Shown one piece after another: positions 28,161-39,392 of a stretch of DNA of 64,000 nucleotides. Numbering within the stretch: position 1 is the first letter of the stretch; each line of letters opens with the position of its first letter. The position numbers and the translations under genes were made by a program. The notes under the pieces were generated by a model, which made no database searches, had not been told where the DNA came from, and worked only from the letters and a program-made list of their open reading frames with translations. Source of the DNA: Dehalococcoidia bacterium (GTDB lineage Bacteria > Chloroflexota > Dehalococcoidia > DSTF01 > WHTK01); assembly GCA_009377745.1 (NCBI GenBank), contig WHTK01000001.1:124001-188000 (forward strand). The letters are read 5' to 3'.

Positions 28161-28847
28161 ATGGCCCGCAAGGAGCTGACGGTGGAGCCGCGCCAGGTAA
28201 CCGGCAAGAAGGTGGCGCAGCTGCGCCGGGCGGGCATCCTGCCGGCCAACATCTACGGCCACGGACTCGATTCGGTGTCGGTCCAGGTCGCGACCGATGA
28301 CCTGGAAAAGACCCTGCGCGCCGCGACGGCCAACGAGGTCATCGATGTCCAGGTCACAGGCGAGAGCGCTGCCCGTCCCATCGTCGTCCACAAGGTGCAG
28401 CGTCACCCGTTGACCAGCGGCGCTCTGCACGCCGACTTCTACCAGGTATCGCTGCGGGAGAGAATGCGCGGCGGTGTGCCGCTGATCGTTACCGGCGTGT
28501 CGGACGCGGTAGCGACCTACAACGGCGTGCTGATGACCTCGATAGAGACGCTACAGATCGAGGCGCTGCCGCTCGATTTCCCGACGCACATCGAGGTGGA
28601 CATATCGGGCCTGGACGAGCTCGAAGCGGCCATCCACGTGCGTGACTTGATCGTGCCCGGCAACGTCACCGTGCTCAACGAGCCCGACGTGGTGGTGGTC
28701 AAGGTCGCGAGCCCACGTGTCATGGAGGAGGAAGAGCCCGTTGCCGCCGCCGAGGGCGAGGCTGCTGCCGCTACCGGCGAAGCTGGAGAAGCGCCGCAGG
28801 CTGAGGCGGAAGCTGAGCCCGAATCCGACTCCAAGGACGAGGCCTAG
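28161..28847 (+). CDS. rplY: 50S ribosomal protein L25, long CTC form
   Basis: Ribosomal protein L25/general stress protein CTC, which binds 5S rRNA. Residues 1-95 form the L25 domain (VTGKKVAQLRRAGILPANIYG, HKVQRHPLTSGALHADFYQV); residues 100-185 form the C-terminal TL5 beta-domain (IEVDISGLDELEAAIHVRDL); the last 40 residues are an acidic Ala/Glu tail. The 228-residue length is normal for the long form. GAGGAGGAA precedes the ATG. The stop is 3 bases from the stop of the convergent fmt. Confidence 0.95.
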   Translation: MARKELTVEPRQVTGKKVAQLRRAGILPANIYGHGLDSVSVQVATDDLEKTLRAATANEVIDVQVTGESAARPIVVHKVQRHPLTSGALHADFYQVSLRERMRGGVPLIVTGVSDAVATYNGVLMTSIETLQIEALPLDFPTHIEVDISGLDELEAAIHVRDLIVPGNVTVLNEPDVVVVKVASPRVMEEEEPVAAAEGEAAAATGEAGEAPQAEAEAEPESDSKDEA

Positions 28848-28850
28848 CCT

Positions 28851-29807
28851 CTACCCGAATCTGCTGCCCACGAGATCGCGCTGGCCACGCAGGAAATCGA
28901 GGCCGGCGAGGGTCTGGCGTCCCTGTCGCTGTAGCTTGAGGATTGCCAGCCGGCCGCGTCCCGTCTGCACCGAGAAGGTCTGCGCGCTCGAACCCGCTTC
29001 CGGCGGTAACGTTGCGGCGGTTAGGATCGTCCCCGGCTCCTGGCCGGTCTCGCCGTCAAGCGGCCAGGCTTCCCAGATGCGCAGCTCTTCGCCACGCCAG
29101 GACGTGTAGGCGACCGGCCAGGGGTTGAAGGCGCGCACCCGCCGCCAGGTCTCGACCGCCGGCAGCGTCCAGTCGATCAGCGCTTCCTCGCGCTTGAGTT
29201 GCGGCGCGTAGGTTGCCAGCTCATCGTCCTGGGGCTCGGCCGGGAGGTCGCCCGCCGCCCATGGGTCGAGTACCCGCGCCAGCAGCTCTGCGCCGGCTAA
29301 TGAGAGTCGCTCTTCCAGGCTGCCGGCCGTGTCGAAGGGCGTAATCGGCTCCTCCACTTTGGCGACCATCGGTCCCGCGTCCAGCGCCCGCACGACCTCC
29401 ATTACGGTGACACCCGTGACCTCATCACCGGCCAGGATCGCGGCAGCGATGGGTGAGGCGCCGCGATGCCGTGGCAGCAACGAGGCGTGAACATTCAGGG
29501 AGCCGCGTTTCGGCACGTCCAGCAGCCGCTGACGCAGTATCTGACCGTAAGCGGCGACGACGAAAACATCCGGCTCCAGCGCCTGTAGCGCCGCCACCGA
29601 TTCGGGGGAGCTGACGTTTACCGGTTGCAGGACGTTGAGGCCATGCGCGAGTGCGGCGGACTTCACCGGCGGCGGCGCCAGAGCGTGGCCTCGGCCGGCG
29701 GGACGGTCGGGCTGGGTGATCACGGCGACGATCTGGTTCGGGCCAGCTATCAAGGCCTCCAGCGCCGGCAGAGTAAAGGCGGGCGAACCCAGCAAGACAA
29801 CGCGCAT
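28851..29807 (-). CDS. fmt: Methionyl-tRNA formyltransferase
   Basis: Formylates initiator Met-tRNA using 10-formyltetrahydrofolate. N-terminal formyltransferase domain with VVLLGSPAFTLPALEALI, the active-site segment LNVHASLLPRHRGASPIAAA (Asn, His) and GDEVTGVTVMEVVRALDAGP (catalytic Asp); C-terminal OB-like domain with VRAFNPWPVAYTSWRGEEL. 318 residues, normal. TACTGT ends 6 bases before the ATG and no Shine-Dalgarno sequence is present, so translation is probably leaderless. def is not adjacent. Confidence 0.95.
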   Translation of the reverse strand: MRVVLLGSPAFTLPALEALIAGPNQIVAVITQPDRPAGRGHALAPPPVKSAALAHGLNVLQPVNVSSPESVAALQALEPDVFVVAAYGQILRQRLLDVPKRGSLNVHASLLPRHRGASPIAAAILAGDEVTGVTVMEVVRALDAGPMVAKVEEPITPFDTAGSLEERLSLAGAELLARVLDPWAAGDLPAEPQDDELATYAPQLKREEALIDWTLPAVETWRRVRAFNPWPVAYTSWRGEELRIWEAWPLDGETGQEPGTILTAATLPPEAGSSAQTFSVQTGRGRLAILKLQRQGRQTLAGLDFLRGQRDLVGSRFG

Positions 29808-29813
29808 GCTCTA

Positions 29814-29819
29814 ACAGTA
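29814..29819 (-). promoter_or_regulatory. -10 box of a leaderless fmt transcript
   Basis: On the minus strand TACTGT is followed by TAGAGC and then the fmt ATG, the same 6-base spacing seen before ubiE, tsaD, uppP and the VWA gene. Confidence 0.5.
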
Positions 29820-29850
29820 GCAAGGAACCGCTGGCAGCGACACGCAGTCC

Positions 29851-30660
29851 TTAGGCGGCGACAACGCGGTCGCCGGCGCCGGCTCCAAGGACGACGGCGG
29901 CGCTGCCGTTAGGCATCGCAATCTCGATGAGGCCGCTGCTGCCGACGATCGTGGCGGGTCCATCGGCGGCGGCATAGCTGGCAGCCAGGTGAAGGCTGCG
30001 CCCCGCCACCGTGAAGACGGGGCTCGGCGGCAAGTCGACCGCGGCGATGTCCGTAATCAGGTTGCCGAAGCGGTCGCCGCGCAAGACCACACCCTCGATG
30101 CGGTTGCCAACTCGCAGCGCGCGGAAGGCCGGGAAAGTCAGCAGCTCCGGGACCGGTGGGCCGAGGTCAGACAACGAGCCTCCCTTCGCGAGGTGGGCCG
30201 CGGCGGGCGCGAAGACGTCGCGGCCCTCGAACGTAGCGCTGATCATTTGCGTCAGGATCATCTGGCTTTCGATGTTGACGGCCGCGATGCCAGCGGGCAG
30301 CGAGATGGTGCGCGCGTCGTATCCCTCTCCCGGACGGCGAAAGCCGCGTATCGCTTCCGGGATGGCCGCCGAAAGGACGCCGTTGTCGGGTCCGACGAAG
30401 TAGTGGCCGCCTGAGAAGATGGCAAGGCGCCGCCTGGATGTGCCGACTCCCGGATCTACCACCGCGACGTGGACGCTGCCCTCGGGAAAGTAGCGCCATG
30501 CCCCGTCGAGCAGAAACGCAGCCTCATCGACAGCCTGAGGCGGCACGTCATGCGTCAGGTCGACTACGTTGACCTCCGGAGCGCGCGCAAGAATGACGCC
30601 CTTCATCACGCCGGCGTAGGTGTCGCTGAGGCCGAAGTCGGTCAGTAAGGTGACGATCAT
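29851..30660 (-). CDS. SAM hydrolase (DUF62/SAM-HAT family)
   Basis: A 269-residue enzyme of the DUF62 family, which hydrolyses S-adenosylmethionine to adenosine and methionine using hydroxide; relatives are the fluorinase and chlorinase. Motifs: LLTDFGLSDTYAGVMKGVI, VVDLTHDVPPQAVDEAAFLL, VHVAVVDPGVGTSRRRLAI and GHYFVGPDNGVLS; the C-terminal barrel has VVLRGDRFGNLITDIA. I start at the ATG at 30660, where the family begins; the frame is open further upstream but that part is the shadow of the preceding gene. It is 4 bases downstream of the binding-protein gene. Confidence 0.9.
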   Translation of the reverse strand: MIVTLLTDFGLSDTYAGVMKGVILARAPEVNVVDLTHDVPPQAVDEAAFLLDGAWRYFPEGSVHVAVVDPGVGTSRRRLAIFSGGHYFVGPDNGVLSAAIPEAIRGFRRPGEGYDARTISLPAGIAAVNIESQMILTQMISATFEGRDVFAPAAAHLAKGGSLSDLGPPVPELLTFPAFRALRVGNRIEGVVLRGDRFGNLITDIAAVDLPPSPVFTVAGRSLHLAASYAAADGPATIVGSSGLIEIAMPNGSAAVVLGAGAGDRVVAA

Positions 30661-30664
30661 GGCC

Positions 30665-32295
30665 TTAACGGGTCCTGAGGTGCCATTCGTAGACCTGCCA
30701 GAAGCGCGCTCCGGGGTTATCGAGGTAGCCGATACGGACGCCCTTGAGCGCGGCTTTCTGGGCGTAGAGCACCGTCGATGTGTAGAGGGGGATGGCCGGC
30801 ACCTCCTGGGCGAAGACCTCCTGAAACTCAGCGTAAAGGGTAGCGCGGCGCTCGGGGGCGGCGAGCAGACGCGCTTCCTCCAGGAGCCCGTCGATCCGAT
30901 CGTCGCGCAGGGAGCTGAGGTTGGCGCCGCGCGGGCCGGTCTGGCTGCTGTGCCAGGCAAGGTAAGGGTCAGGGTCGTCCTGGACGACGTTGGCAAAGAG
31001 CAGTGCCTCGAAATCCCGAGGCTCGATGAGCTCCCGGACGATATTCGTGGCGCCGCTGGCTTCGACCGTGGCGCGCACGCCGATGGCGCTCCAGCGGCCG
31101 GCGATCTGGTTGGCGACTGTGACCCGCACCGGATCGTTATTGACGGCCAGCGTGAAGGCGAGATCAAGGCCGGCGCGACGCCGGACGCCGTCGGGCCCCG
31201 GCAGCCAACCGGCCTCGCTGAGCAGCGCGGCGGCGACGTTGGGGTCCGGGTCGTAGCGGCCGAGGGCGTCGGAGTAGGCCCAGGTGCCGGCGCTCAGCGG
31301 CGAATCGGCGCGCAGGGCTTGCCCGTCGAAGACGTCCGTCACCAGCGCGTCGCGGTCGAGGGCATAGAGCAGGGCCTGGCGGACGCGGCGGTCCTGGAAG
31401 ACGGGCAGGCGCAGGTTGAAGTAGACATAGGCCGTTTCGCCGGTGGGGAAGGCGCTGAGACGCAAGCTGGTGCGCTGCTGTAGCTCTTGCAACTCCACCG
31501 GGCCGAGGCCGCGACTGAAGAAAGCGCCATCGATTTGCCCGGCTTCGAGTGCCGAGAGCAGCAGGCCCTCGTGACGGTAGAAACGCAGCTCCAGGCGCTG
31601 GATGAACGGCTGGCCCAGATGGTGCGCCGGGTTGGCTTCGAGGACGGCGCGCTCCGGTGTCAGCTCCGCCAGACGGTAAGGGCCGGAGCCGACCGGCTGC
31701 TGATTGAAGAACTCGTCCGTCAGGGCGCGGGGGCTGACGTTGCCGAGGAGATGCACCGGCAGGATGCCCAGCGTCAGATATGCAGGCAGCGGCGCAAACG
31801 GCCGCGTCAGCTCGATACGCAGGCTGCGGTCATCAACTCGCGTGGTGGTTGCGCCCTCGAGGACGGTCGCCAGCTGATGGGAAGTGCGCAGGCCGCTGGC
31901 GTTGAGCAGGCTGTAGGTGAAGACGACGTCCTCGGTGGTGAGCGGGGCGCCGTCCTGCCAGAGGAGGTCTGGTCTCAGCGTGATCGTGTAGACGAGGCCG
32001 TCCGGGCTGACGCCCCAGGTTTCGGCGAGGTCCGGATAGCGCGTCCCTCCGTATCGAGGCGAGTGAGGCCGGAGAAGACCAGCGCGACCAGAGCCTCATC
32101 GACGGAGTTTTGGCCCGCGAACAGGGGATTGACCCGGGCCGGCGTGCCTGCCATGCCTTCGACGTAAATGCCACCAAACGCGGGCTCGGAGCCGCCCTCC
32201 CCATGATTCGTCTGGTACAGGAGGACGCCAAAGGCCGCGATCCCGCTGAGCAGGACCAGGGCGAAGAGGAGGGGGTTACCACGGCCGCGGCGCAC
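30665..32295 (-). pseudogene. ABC substrate-binding protein, family 5, with a one-base frameshift
   Basis: Together the frames give a complete SBP_bac_5 protein of about 543 residues. It opens with a signal-anchor (NPLLFALVLLSGIAAFGVLL) and NPLFAGQNSVDEALVALVFS; then, after the shift, YPDLAETWGVSPDGLVYTIT, LTTEDVVFTYSL and the C-terminal domain from VSPRALTDEFFNQQPVGSGP to VYEWHLRTR. The break lies near 32040, where GGACGCGCTATCCG should contain one more base (GGACGCGCNTATCCG). The span of 1631 bases is one short of a multiple of 3. All else is intact, so this is either a very recent mutation or a sequencing error. No TatRR or lipobox; the N-terminal helix may anchor it. Confidence 0.85.
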
Positions 32296-32456
32296 GATGG
32301 TCTGAGTGTAAGGCAGCCGTGGTCAGAGCGGTCTAGTGACGGACGGCGATGTCCGTTGTAATTCGAGCGCGGAGGCCAAGCCGTCTTCTCGATACTTAGC
32401 CGAGCTGAACCAGAATCGACAAATCTGTGCCAATCGAGGGCACGAGGATCAGGGAT

Positions 32457-32681
32457 TTAGACGGCGGCGACGCTCCACGCTGACATGGCCAGGAAGATGA
32501 CCATAAGGACGATGGTCGCCTGAAAGAGCGTCTTCTCCAGGCCCCGGCGTGTACGGAAGGACGAGGTCTGCCCGCCAAGACCGGCGCCGAAGCCGCTGCC
32601 CTTGGCCTGGAGCAAGATCACGAGGACGAGGACGATGGAGACCAGGATCTGGCCGATGTTTAGATAGTTCTCGAAGGTCAT
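32457..32681 (-). CDS. secG: Preprotein translocase subunit SecG
   Basis: A 74-residue SecG with two transmembrane helices: IGQILVSIVLVLVILLQAKG and LFQATIVLMVIFLAMSAWSV, joined by the conserved loop GSGFGAGLGGQTSSFRTRRG. It assists SecYE during protein export. It lies between the frameshifted binding protein and yvcK on the same strand, 12 bases after yvcK. The 161-base gap on its downstream side holds nothing convincing. Confidence 0.92.
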   Translation of the reverse strand: MTFENYLNIGQILVSIVLVLVILLQAKGSGFGAGLGGQTSSFRTRRGLEKTLFQATIVLMVIFLAMSAWSVAAV

Positions 32682-32693
32682 ATCTGGCTCAGT

Positions 32694-34025
32694 CTAGCGT
32701 GCTGACGCGGCAGCCGCCAGATCTGCCGTGCGCGGCTCGGGTGGTGGCTCGGAGCGCTTCATAGCGTAGAGGCGCATGACCGCCGCGGCCAGCTTGGTCG
32801 AGTCGTGGTGGTAGCGGTTGCCCTCGGATATGACGTCGGCCGTGACGACGCGGGCGCCGTCTGCCGTCGGGCTATCGGGGACGACCGGCTGCGACATCCA
32901 GGCCTCCGGTAGCGGGCCGGCGACGTTATCGTTGGCCAGGACATAGTCAAAGAGGCCGGGGCCGATGTGCTGGACGAGGGTCTGGAAATGGTCGCTGACC
33001 GCGAAGTCGTCCGTCTCCCCGTGCTGGGTGGCAACGTTGCAGACGTAAATCTTGGTCGCCTGTGAGATCGCCATCGCCTGGCGGATGCCATCGACGAGGA
33101 GGTTCGGCAGCACGCTGGTCATCAGGCTGCCGGGGCCGCAGACAACGATGTCGGCTTCCAGGATGGCGCGGATAGCCTCCGGGTTGGCCTGCACGTTGGC
33201 CGGCTGGAGAGAGATCTCGCTGATCCGGCTGCCGCGCTCGGTAATGTTGTGTTCGCCATCGATCATCTCCTCGTCCTCGGTGCGGGCATGAACGGTGACG
33301 TGGGAGAGGGACGAGGGCAGGATCTGGCCCCGGACGGCGAGGACGCGGCTGGTCTCGCGAACGGCCTCCTCGAAGTTGCCGGTGATACCGGACATGGCGA
33401 CGATGAAGAGGTTGCCGAAGCTGTGCCCTTCCAGGCCGGAGCCTTCGTTGAAGCGGTACTGGAAGAGCCGGGTCATCAGCGGCTCGGCCTCGGCCAGCGC
33501 GGCAATGCAGTTGCGCACGTCGCCGGGAGGTAAGACGCCGAGCTCGCGGCGCAGAATGCCGGATGAGCCTCCGTCATCGCCGACCGTCACGATGGCAGTG
33601 AGGTTGCTGCTGTGCTCCTTCAGGCCGCGCAGAAGGACGGGCAGGCCGGTGCCGCCGCCGACGGCGACGATCTTGGGGCCCCGAGCTTGATAGCGGAAGC
33701 GGTAGATCGCGTCCACGATGCTGTCATCGCCCGAGGGATGGACGAAGGCGGCAAGCAGTGAGGTGTTCAGCTTCCAGACGCCAAAGAGGATGATCCCACT
33801 CGCAACGAGCATGAACAGCGCCGCGCGGACGAGTCGGGGCAGGAACTGAAGAGTCGCATCGCCGACCCATTCGGGGAAGGTGTAGCTGAAGTACAGCTCT
33901 CGCAGGGCATAGCCGAAGCCGAGGCCCATGAGCGTAACGCCGATCATCACCAAGAGCAGCCAGCGCTTGATGTGCATGCCGAAGTAGAACCACTTTATGA
34001 AGTTGCTGTTCCAGAGGGATCGCAT
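32694..34025 (-). CDS. yvcK: YvcK/CofD-like UDP-GlcNAc-binding protein with N-terminal membrane helices
   Basis: Member of the YvcK (gluconeogenesis factor) family, needed for cell shape and growth on gluconeogenic carbon in Bacillus and known to bind UDP-sugars. The core begins about residue 110 with KIVAVGGGTGLPVLLRGLKE, then VTVGDDGGSSGILRRELG, PPGDVRNCIAALAE and VVCGPGSLMTSVLPNLLVDG. Two N-terminal helices (WLLLVMIGVTLMGLGFGYAL and ALFMLVASGIILFGVW) make this a membrane-tethered form. I start at ATG 34025; the earlier ATG at 34067 lies before a TATAAT at 34036-34041 that looks like the promoter. Confidence 0.85.
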   Translation of the reverse strand: MRSLWNSNFIKWFYFGMHIKRWLLLVMIGVTLMGLGFGYALRELYFSYTFPEWVGDATLQFLPRLVRAALFMLVASGIILFGVWKLNTSLLAAFVHPSGDDSIVDAIYRFRYQARGPKIVAVGGGTGLPVLLRGLKEHSSNLTAIVTVGDDGGSSGILRRELGVLPPGDVRNCIAALAEAEPLMTRLFQYRFNEGSGLEGHSFGNLFIVAMSGITGNFEEAVRETSRVLAVRGQILPSSLSHVTVHARTEDEEMIDGEHNITERGSRISEISLQPANVQANPEAIRAILEADIVVCGPGSLMTSVLPNLLVDGIRQAMAISQATKIYVCNVATQHGETDDFAVSDHFQTLVQHIGPGLFDYVLANDNVAGPLPEAWMSQPVVPDSPTADGARVVTADVISEGNRYHHDSTKLAAAVMRLYAMKRSEPPPEPRTADLAAAASAR

Positions 34026-34035
34026 AGTCTGGCGA

Positions 34036-34041
34036 ATTATA
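34036..34041 (-). promoter_or_regulatory. -10 box just upstream of yvcK
   Basis: A perfect TATAAT on the minus strand 10 bases before the yvcK ATG at 34025. It would give a leader of only about 4 bases. Confidence 0.55.
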
Positions 34042-34075
34042 GGCTTCCCTTCCCTTAGGCCATACATTTCATGGC

Positions 34076-35569
34076 CTAGGGTGAACCGATCCCATCCAGC
34101 TGTGAGAGCAAGAGCGCCTGGACTTCGGCGGCGTTGGCCCGGCCGCGCGTCTCTTTCATAACCTGGCCCACGAGGAACTTGACCGCCTCCGTTTTGCCGG
34201 CGTGGTAGTCGGCGACAGCCTTCTCGTTGGCGGCGATCACGGACGTGATCGCGGCCTCGACGACGCTGTTGTCTTCGATGCGGCCCAGGCCCTGCTCGGC
34301 GACAATCTCGGCCGGCTCGCGGCCGCTGGCGAACATCGCGTCCAGGACCTGCTTGCCGGCCGTGCCGCTGATCTTGGCTGACTCGATCAGGGAGACCAGC
34401 TCCGCCAGCTGTTCGGGGCGCACAGGCGCGGCTTCGATCTCCAGGCCGGCGTTGTTGAGCAGGCGGCTGAGGTCGCCCAGGAGCCAGTTGCTGATCGGCT
34501 TGGCGCTCGCCTGCCGGCTGTCCGCGCCGTCCGAAGCCGCGAGCGCCGCTTCGAAGTAGTCAGCCTTGGCGCGCGATTCGGTGAGGACTGCCGCTTCGTA
34601 GGCGCTGAGGCCGTAGTAGGTCATGAAGCGCTCGCGGCGGGCGTCCGGCAGCTCCGGCAGGGCGCTGCGCAGGGTCTCGACGTACTCGTGTGAGACGGCG
34701 ATGGGCGGCAAGTCCGGCTCCGGGAAGTAGCGATAGTCGTGCGCTTGCTCCTTGGAGCGCTGGCTGGCCGTCTCCTGAGTCTCCTCGCGCCAACCGCGCG
34801 TCTCGGAGACGACGTGGCCGCCTTCGTCCAGGATGCGGCCCTGGCGCTCGACCTCGAACTCCATGCCTCGCAGCGCGGCGCGGAAGCTGTTGAGGTTCTT
34901 CAGCTCCACCTTGGAGCCGTATTCATCGGAGCCGTGGGGACGCAGGCTGAGGTTGGGCTCGCAGCGGAAGTTGCCCTTCTCCATGTCGGCGTCGCTTACG
35001 CCCAGGTAGCGCAGGATCTGGTGTAGCTTCGTCAGGTAGGCGACGGCCTCCTGGGGTGAGCGCGCGTCCGGCTCCGTGACGATCTCCATCAGCGGCATGC
35101 CGGCGCGGTTCACGTCCAGCAGGGAGTAATCGCCGGATTGGTCGCTGCGGTGCAGCAAGCGGGCGGTGTCCTCTTCCAGATGGACGCGGTTTATGCGGAT
35201 ACGGCTGGTCCGGCCATCGACTTCCACATCTATATAACCGTTCTGGCAGAGCGGCATATCGTACTCGGAGATCTGATAGCCCTTCATCAGGTCGGGATAG
35301 GGGTAGTTCTTGCGGTCGAACTTGGCCCGATCCGGTATCTCACAGTTGAGGGCGAGACCGGTCATGATCGTGAACTCGACGGCCTGGGCGTTGATCACCG
35401 GCAGGACGCCCGGCATGCCCATGCAGACCGGGCAGACGTGGGTATTGGGCTCGCCGCCGCTGTAATCGGTGCTGCAACGGCAAAACATCTTCGAGCGCGT
35501 GTTGACCTGCGCGTGACATTCGAGGCCGATGACGACTTCGTATTTGGCAACCGGGGGAGAGGAAGTCAT
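34076..35569 (-). CDS. gatB: Asp-tRNA(Asn)/Glu-tRNA(Gln) amidotransferase subunit B
   Basis: Subunit of the GatCAB complex that converts misacylated Glu-tRNA(Gln) or Asp-tRNA(Asn) to the correct amide forms. The catalytic cradle has [20 protein letters not shown] with Zn cysteines in [10 protein letters not shown] and [15 protein letters not shown]; then [47 protein letters not shown], and the C-terminal YqeY-like tail domain to [12 protein letters not shown]. 497 residues, normal. The start is the ATG at 35569; a further upstream ATG-like codon lies across a TATACT box (35583-35588). gatA and gatC are not in the window. Confidence 0.96.
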   Translation of the reverse strand: MTSSPPVAKYEVVIGLECHAQVNTRSKMFCRCSTDYSGGEPNTHVCPVCMGMPGVLPVINAQAVEFTIMTGLALNCEIPDRAKFDRKNYPYPDLMKGYQISEYDMPLCQNGYIDVEVDGRTSRIRINRVHLEEDTARLLHRSDQSGDYSLLDVNRAGMPLMEIVTEPDARSPQEAVAYLTKLHQILRYLGVSDADMEKGNFRCEPNLSLRPHGSDEYGSKVELKNLNSFRAALRGMEFEVERQGRILDEGGHVVSETRGWREETQETASQRSKEQAHDYRYFPEPDLPPIAVSHEYVETLRSALPELPDARRERFMTYYGLSAYEAAVLTESRAKADYFEAALAASDGADSRQASAKPISNWLLGDLSRLLNNAGLEIEAAPVRPEQLAELVSLIESAKISGTAGKQVLDAMFASGREPAEIVAEQGLGRIEDNSVVEAAITSVIAANEKAVADYHAGKTEAVKFLVGQVMKETRGRANAAEVQALLLSQLDGIGSP

Positions 35570-35582
35570 GAGGTGAAGCCAG

Positions 35583-35588
35583 TATAGC
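35583..35588 (-). promoter_or_regulatory. -10 box upstream of gatB
   Basis: TATACT on the minus strand, 13 bases before the gatB ATG. It implies a leader of only a few bases. Confidence 0.45.
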
Positions 35589-35720
35589 ACCGGCCTCGAA
35601 GGCTGCCCTTACAGTTATTTGCCCTTATTCAGCGCCCGCGTTTCGGGAGTTTAACGGTGGGCCGGTGTCGTCGCGGTGTCGTCATCTCAACCGCCGATTC
35701 TTGTTGTTGCCGGATATTGG

Positions 35721-37226
<1,506 letters not shown>

Positions 37227-37380
37227 GCTAACCACCCTTTTCCATACTTAACGGCGTGCCCACCGTCTGTCTCTTCCGTCCCGGTCTCACACCCATCCAG
37301 AAGGTACGCACGCTCCCGTGCGCTCCGTGCACACTGTAGAAACCAAAAATTGGGCAGCCGTGTCAATACGGCTCCCGTTT

Positions 37381-39330
37381 TCAAGGGTCTTCAGACCGGC
37401 GTCCAGCTTGCTCAGAGCGAGAGCTTTCGATCAACCGGCGGTAAAGGCTAAGGCTGTTCTGATTATCTTCGAGGAAGAGGTCGGCCGCGGCGCTGGCCGC
37501 TTCGTCCTCTGTATCCTCCGTTAAGCCTGCCTCCAACCGTGCCCGGGCGATGGCTGCAATCTGCCCCGGCCGAACCCCTGCCACTCCCTCGGCAAGGGCC
37601 AGGGCGCTGGCCTCCTTGACCGCCCTCATTCTAGCCTGACGTATGCCCTCCACACAATTTAGGAACGCCACCTCCGCTTGCTCCGTTTCAATCAAGACGC
37701 GGGTTTGTACTACTTTTAGGTAGTGCTCCCGGAGCTCGTCGTCTTCTTCAGACACGGGTTCGCCGGACCGCCAGCGCCGGAACAGCTCCCGGTTCTCGCT
37801 CAGGCTGAACAAATCCTCCGGCAGCTCCTGTCCCAGCCCGGCCAGTGCCGGCTCGCGATAGAGCAGCGCGAGGCAGAATTCCTCTTTCGCCGCCACCGCT
37901 GATCTCTCGATCCTGGCCGCGGCCGCCGTGGACGATCCGGCGCCGCTTGCATCCGCCGGTTGGTTATCCTTGGCATCTTTAGCCGCTTCAGAACGCGATT
38001 TGTTGCGTCGTAGCTGGTTCAGCTGCCGCCACAGCTCATCGACCAGCACCCGCTCGCCGCTGGCCACCCGGTGCAGCCATTCGCCACGCTCGTTTGCGTT
38101 CTCGATCGCCGCGATCATCGGCAGCATCTCGTCGGCAATCTCGCGCCGGTCGCGCGGGTTCAGCTTGTCTTTGCCGGCCGAGACGATGGCGTAGTAGTGG
38201 TCCACGACGGGCTTGGCGGCCTCCACGGCCCGTGTCCAGGCTTCCGCATCGGCGCGGATCAGCTCGTCCGGGTCCTTGCCCTGCGGCAGCGCCAGCACGC
38301 GGATATCCAGGTCGGCGGTCCTTGCCCCGTCCGGCCTGCCCGCAACAGCCCGACTCCTTGGTGTCGCCGCCACCACCTGCATCGCGCGCAGATTTGCCGC
38401 CTTGCCCGCCTCGTCCGCGTCCATGGCCAGCACCACGCGCTCGCCGAAGCGCCGCAGCAGGCCGGCCTGCTTGTCCGTCAGCGCCGTGCCCATGGAGGCG
38501 ACGACGTTGCGGAAGCCGTGCTGGTGGGCGGCGATGACGTCCATGTAGCCCTCAACGATGACGCTGGCGCCGGTCTGACGGATCTCGTCCCTGGCGCGGT
38601 CGAGGCCGTAAAGCAGGCCTCCTTTATCAAAGATCGGTGTCTGCGGGGTATTTAAATATTTCGGGCCCATCTCATTCTCATGTCGAACGGAGGTCGATTC
38701 TGGCAGGATCCGGCCGCCGAAGCCTACGACCCGGCCACGCTCATCGCGGATTGGGAACATCACCCGCTCGCGGAAGCGGTCGTACGCGCCCCGATCCCCT
38801 TCGATCAGCAGCCCCGCCTCGATCAGCATCGGCTCCGCGAAGCCCTTGCCGGTGAGATGGTTGCGCAGGCCCTCCCAGCCAGAGGGCGCGTAGCCGATCA
38901 GAAAGTCGGTGATCGCCTTGGAGTCGAGGCCTCTGCCTTCTATATAAGAGCGCGCGGGGACATTGTTTTGCAGCAGGCCGTGGAAGAAGACCGCCGCCGC
39001 CTCATTCGCGTCCTGGAGGGTCTTGATCTGCTCCCGGCGCGGGCCGTCGTTGCGCAGCTCGATGCCGGCGCGCTCGGCCAGCAGCCGCAGCGTGGCGCTG
39101 AAATCCAGGTTCTCTTTCCTGGAGACGAAGGCGATAACATCGCCGCCGGTGGCGCAGGCCCCGAAGCAATGCCAGCTTTGCCGGTCCGGATAAACGATGA
39201 ACGAGGGCGTCTTTTCATTATGAAAGGGGCAAGGCGCCTTGAAGTAGCGGCCCGCCTTCTGCAGCGGCACGTAACCGCCGACCACGTCGACGATGTCCAG
39301 CCGCCCCTTTACCTCATCGACAGCGCTCAT
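37381..39330 (-). CDS. dnaG: DNA primase DnaG
   Basis: Makes RNA primers for replication. N-terminal zinc finger: CPFHNEKTPSF and SWHCFGACATGGDVIAFV (CHCC). The Toprim domain has VIVEGYMDVIAAHQHGF and VLAMDADEAGKAAN with the Glu and DxD metal residues. The C-terminal helicase-binding part is long (to residue 649) and contains Ser/Ala-rich linkers. The start at 39330 gives the normal MSAVDEVKGRLDIVDVV. It lies upstream of rpoD on the same strand with a 154-base gap. Confidence 0.96.
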   Translation of the reverse strand: MSAVDEVKGRLDIVDVVGGYVPLQKAGRYFKAPCPFHNEKTPSFIVYPDRQSWHCFGACATGGDVIAFVSRKENLDFSATLRLLAERAGIELRNDGPRREQIKTLQDANEAAAVFFHGLLQNNVPARSYIEGRGLDSKAITDFLIGYAPSGWEGLRNHLTGKGFAEPMLIEAGLLIEGDRGAYDRFRERVMFPIRDERGRVVGFGGRILPESTSVRHENEMGPKYLNTPQTPIFDKGGLLYGLDRARDEIRQTGASVIVEGYMDVIAAHQHGFRNVVASMGTALTDKQAGLLRRFGERVVLAMDADEAGKAANLRAMQVVAATPRSRAVAGRPDGARTADLDIRVLALPQGKDPDELIRADAEAWTRAVEAAKPVVDHYYAIVSAGKDKLNPRDRREIADEMLPMIAAIENANERGEWLHRVASGERVLVDELWRQLNQLRRNKSRSEAAKDAKDNQPADASGAGSSTAAAARIERSAVAAKEEFCLALLYREPALAGLGQELPEDLFSLSENRELFRRWRSGEPVSEEDDELREHYLKVVQTRVLIETEQAEVAFLNCVEGIRQARMRAVKEASALALAEGVAGVRPGQIAAIARARLEAGLTEDTEDEAASAAADLFLEDNQNSLSLYRRLIESSRSEQAGRRSEDP

Positions 39331-39392
39331 TTTGTCCGTTCTGGCATACCACGCCCGTCAAGGCTCATGCGACCCTTCAGCCAGGTCAGCGT

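Noticed and set aside
29851-31167. A 438-residue SAM hydrolase with a long N-terminal extension
   Set aside because: The N-terminal 169 residues are the out-of-frame shadow of the binding-protein gene; the family starts at the ATG at 30660.
35570-35590. GatB starting seven codons earlier
   Set aside because: The extension runs over a TATACT promoter-like box, and the family N-terminus begins at the ATG at 35569.
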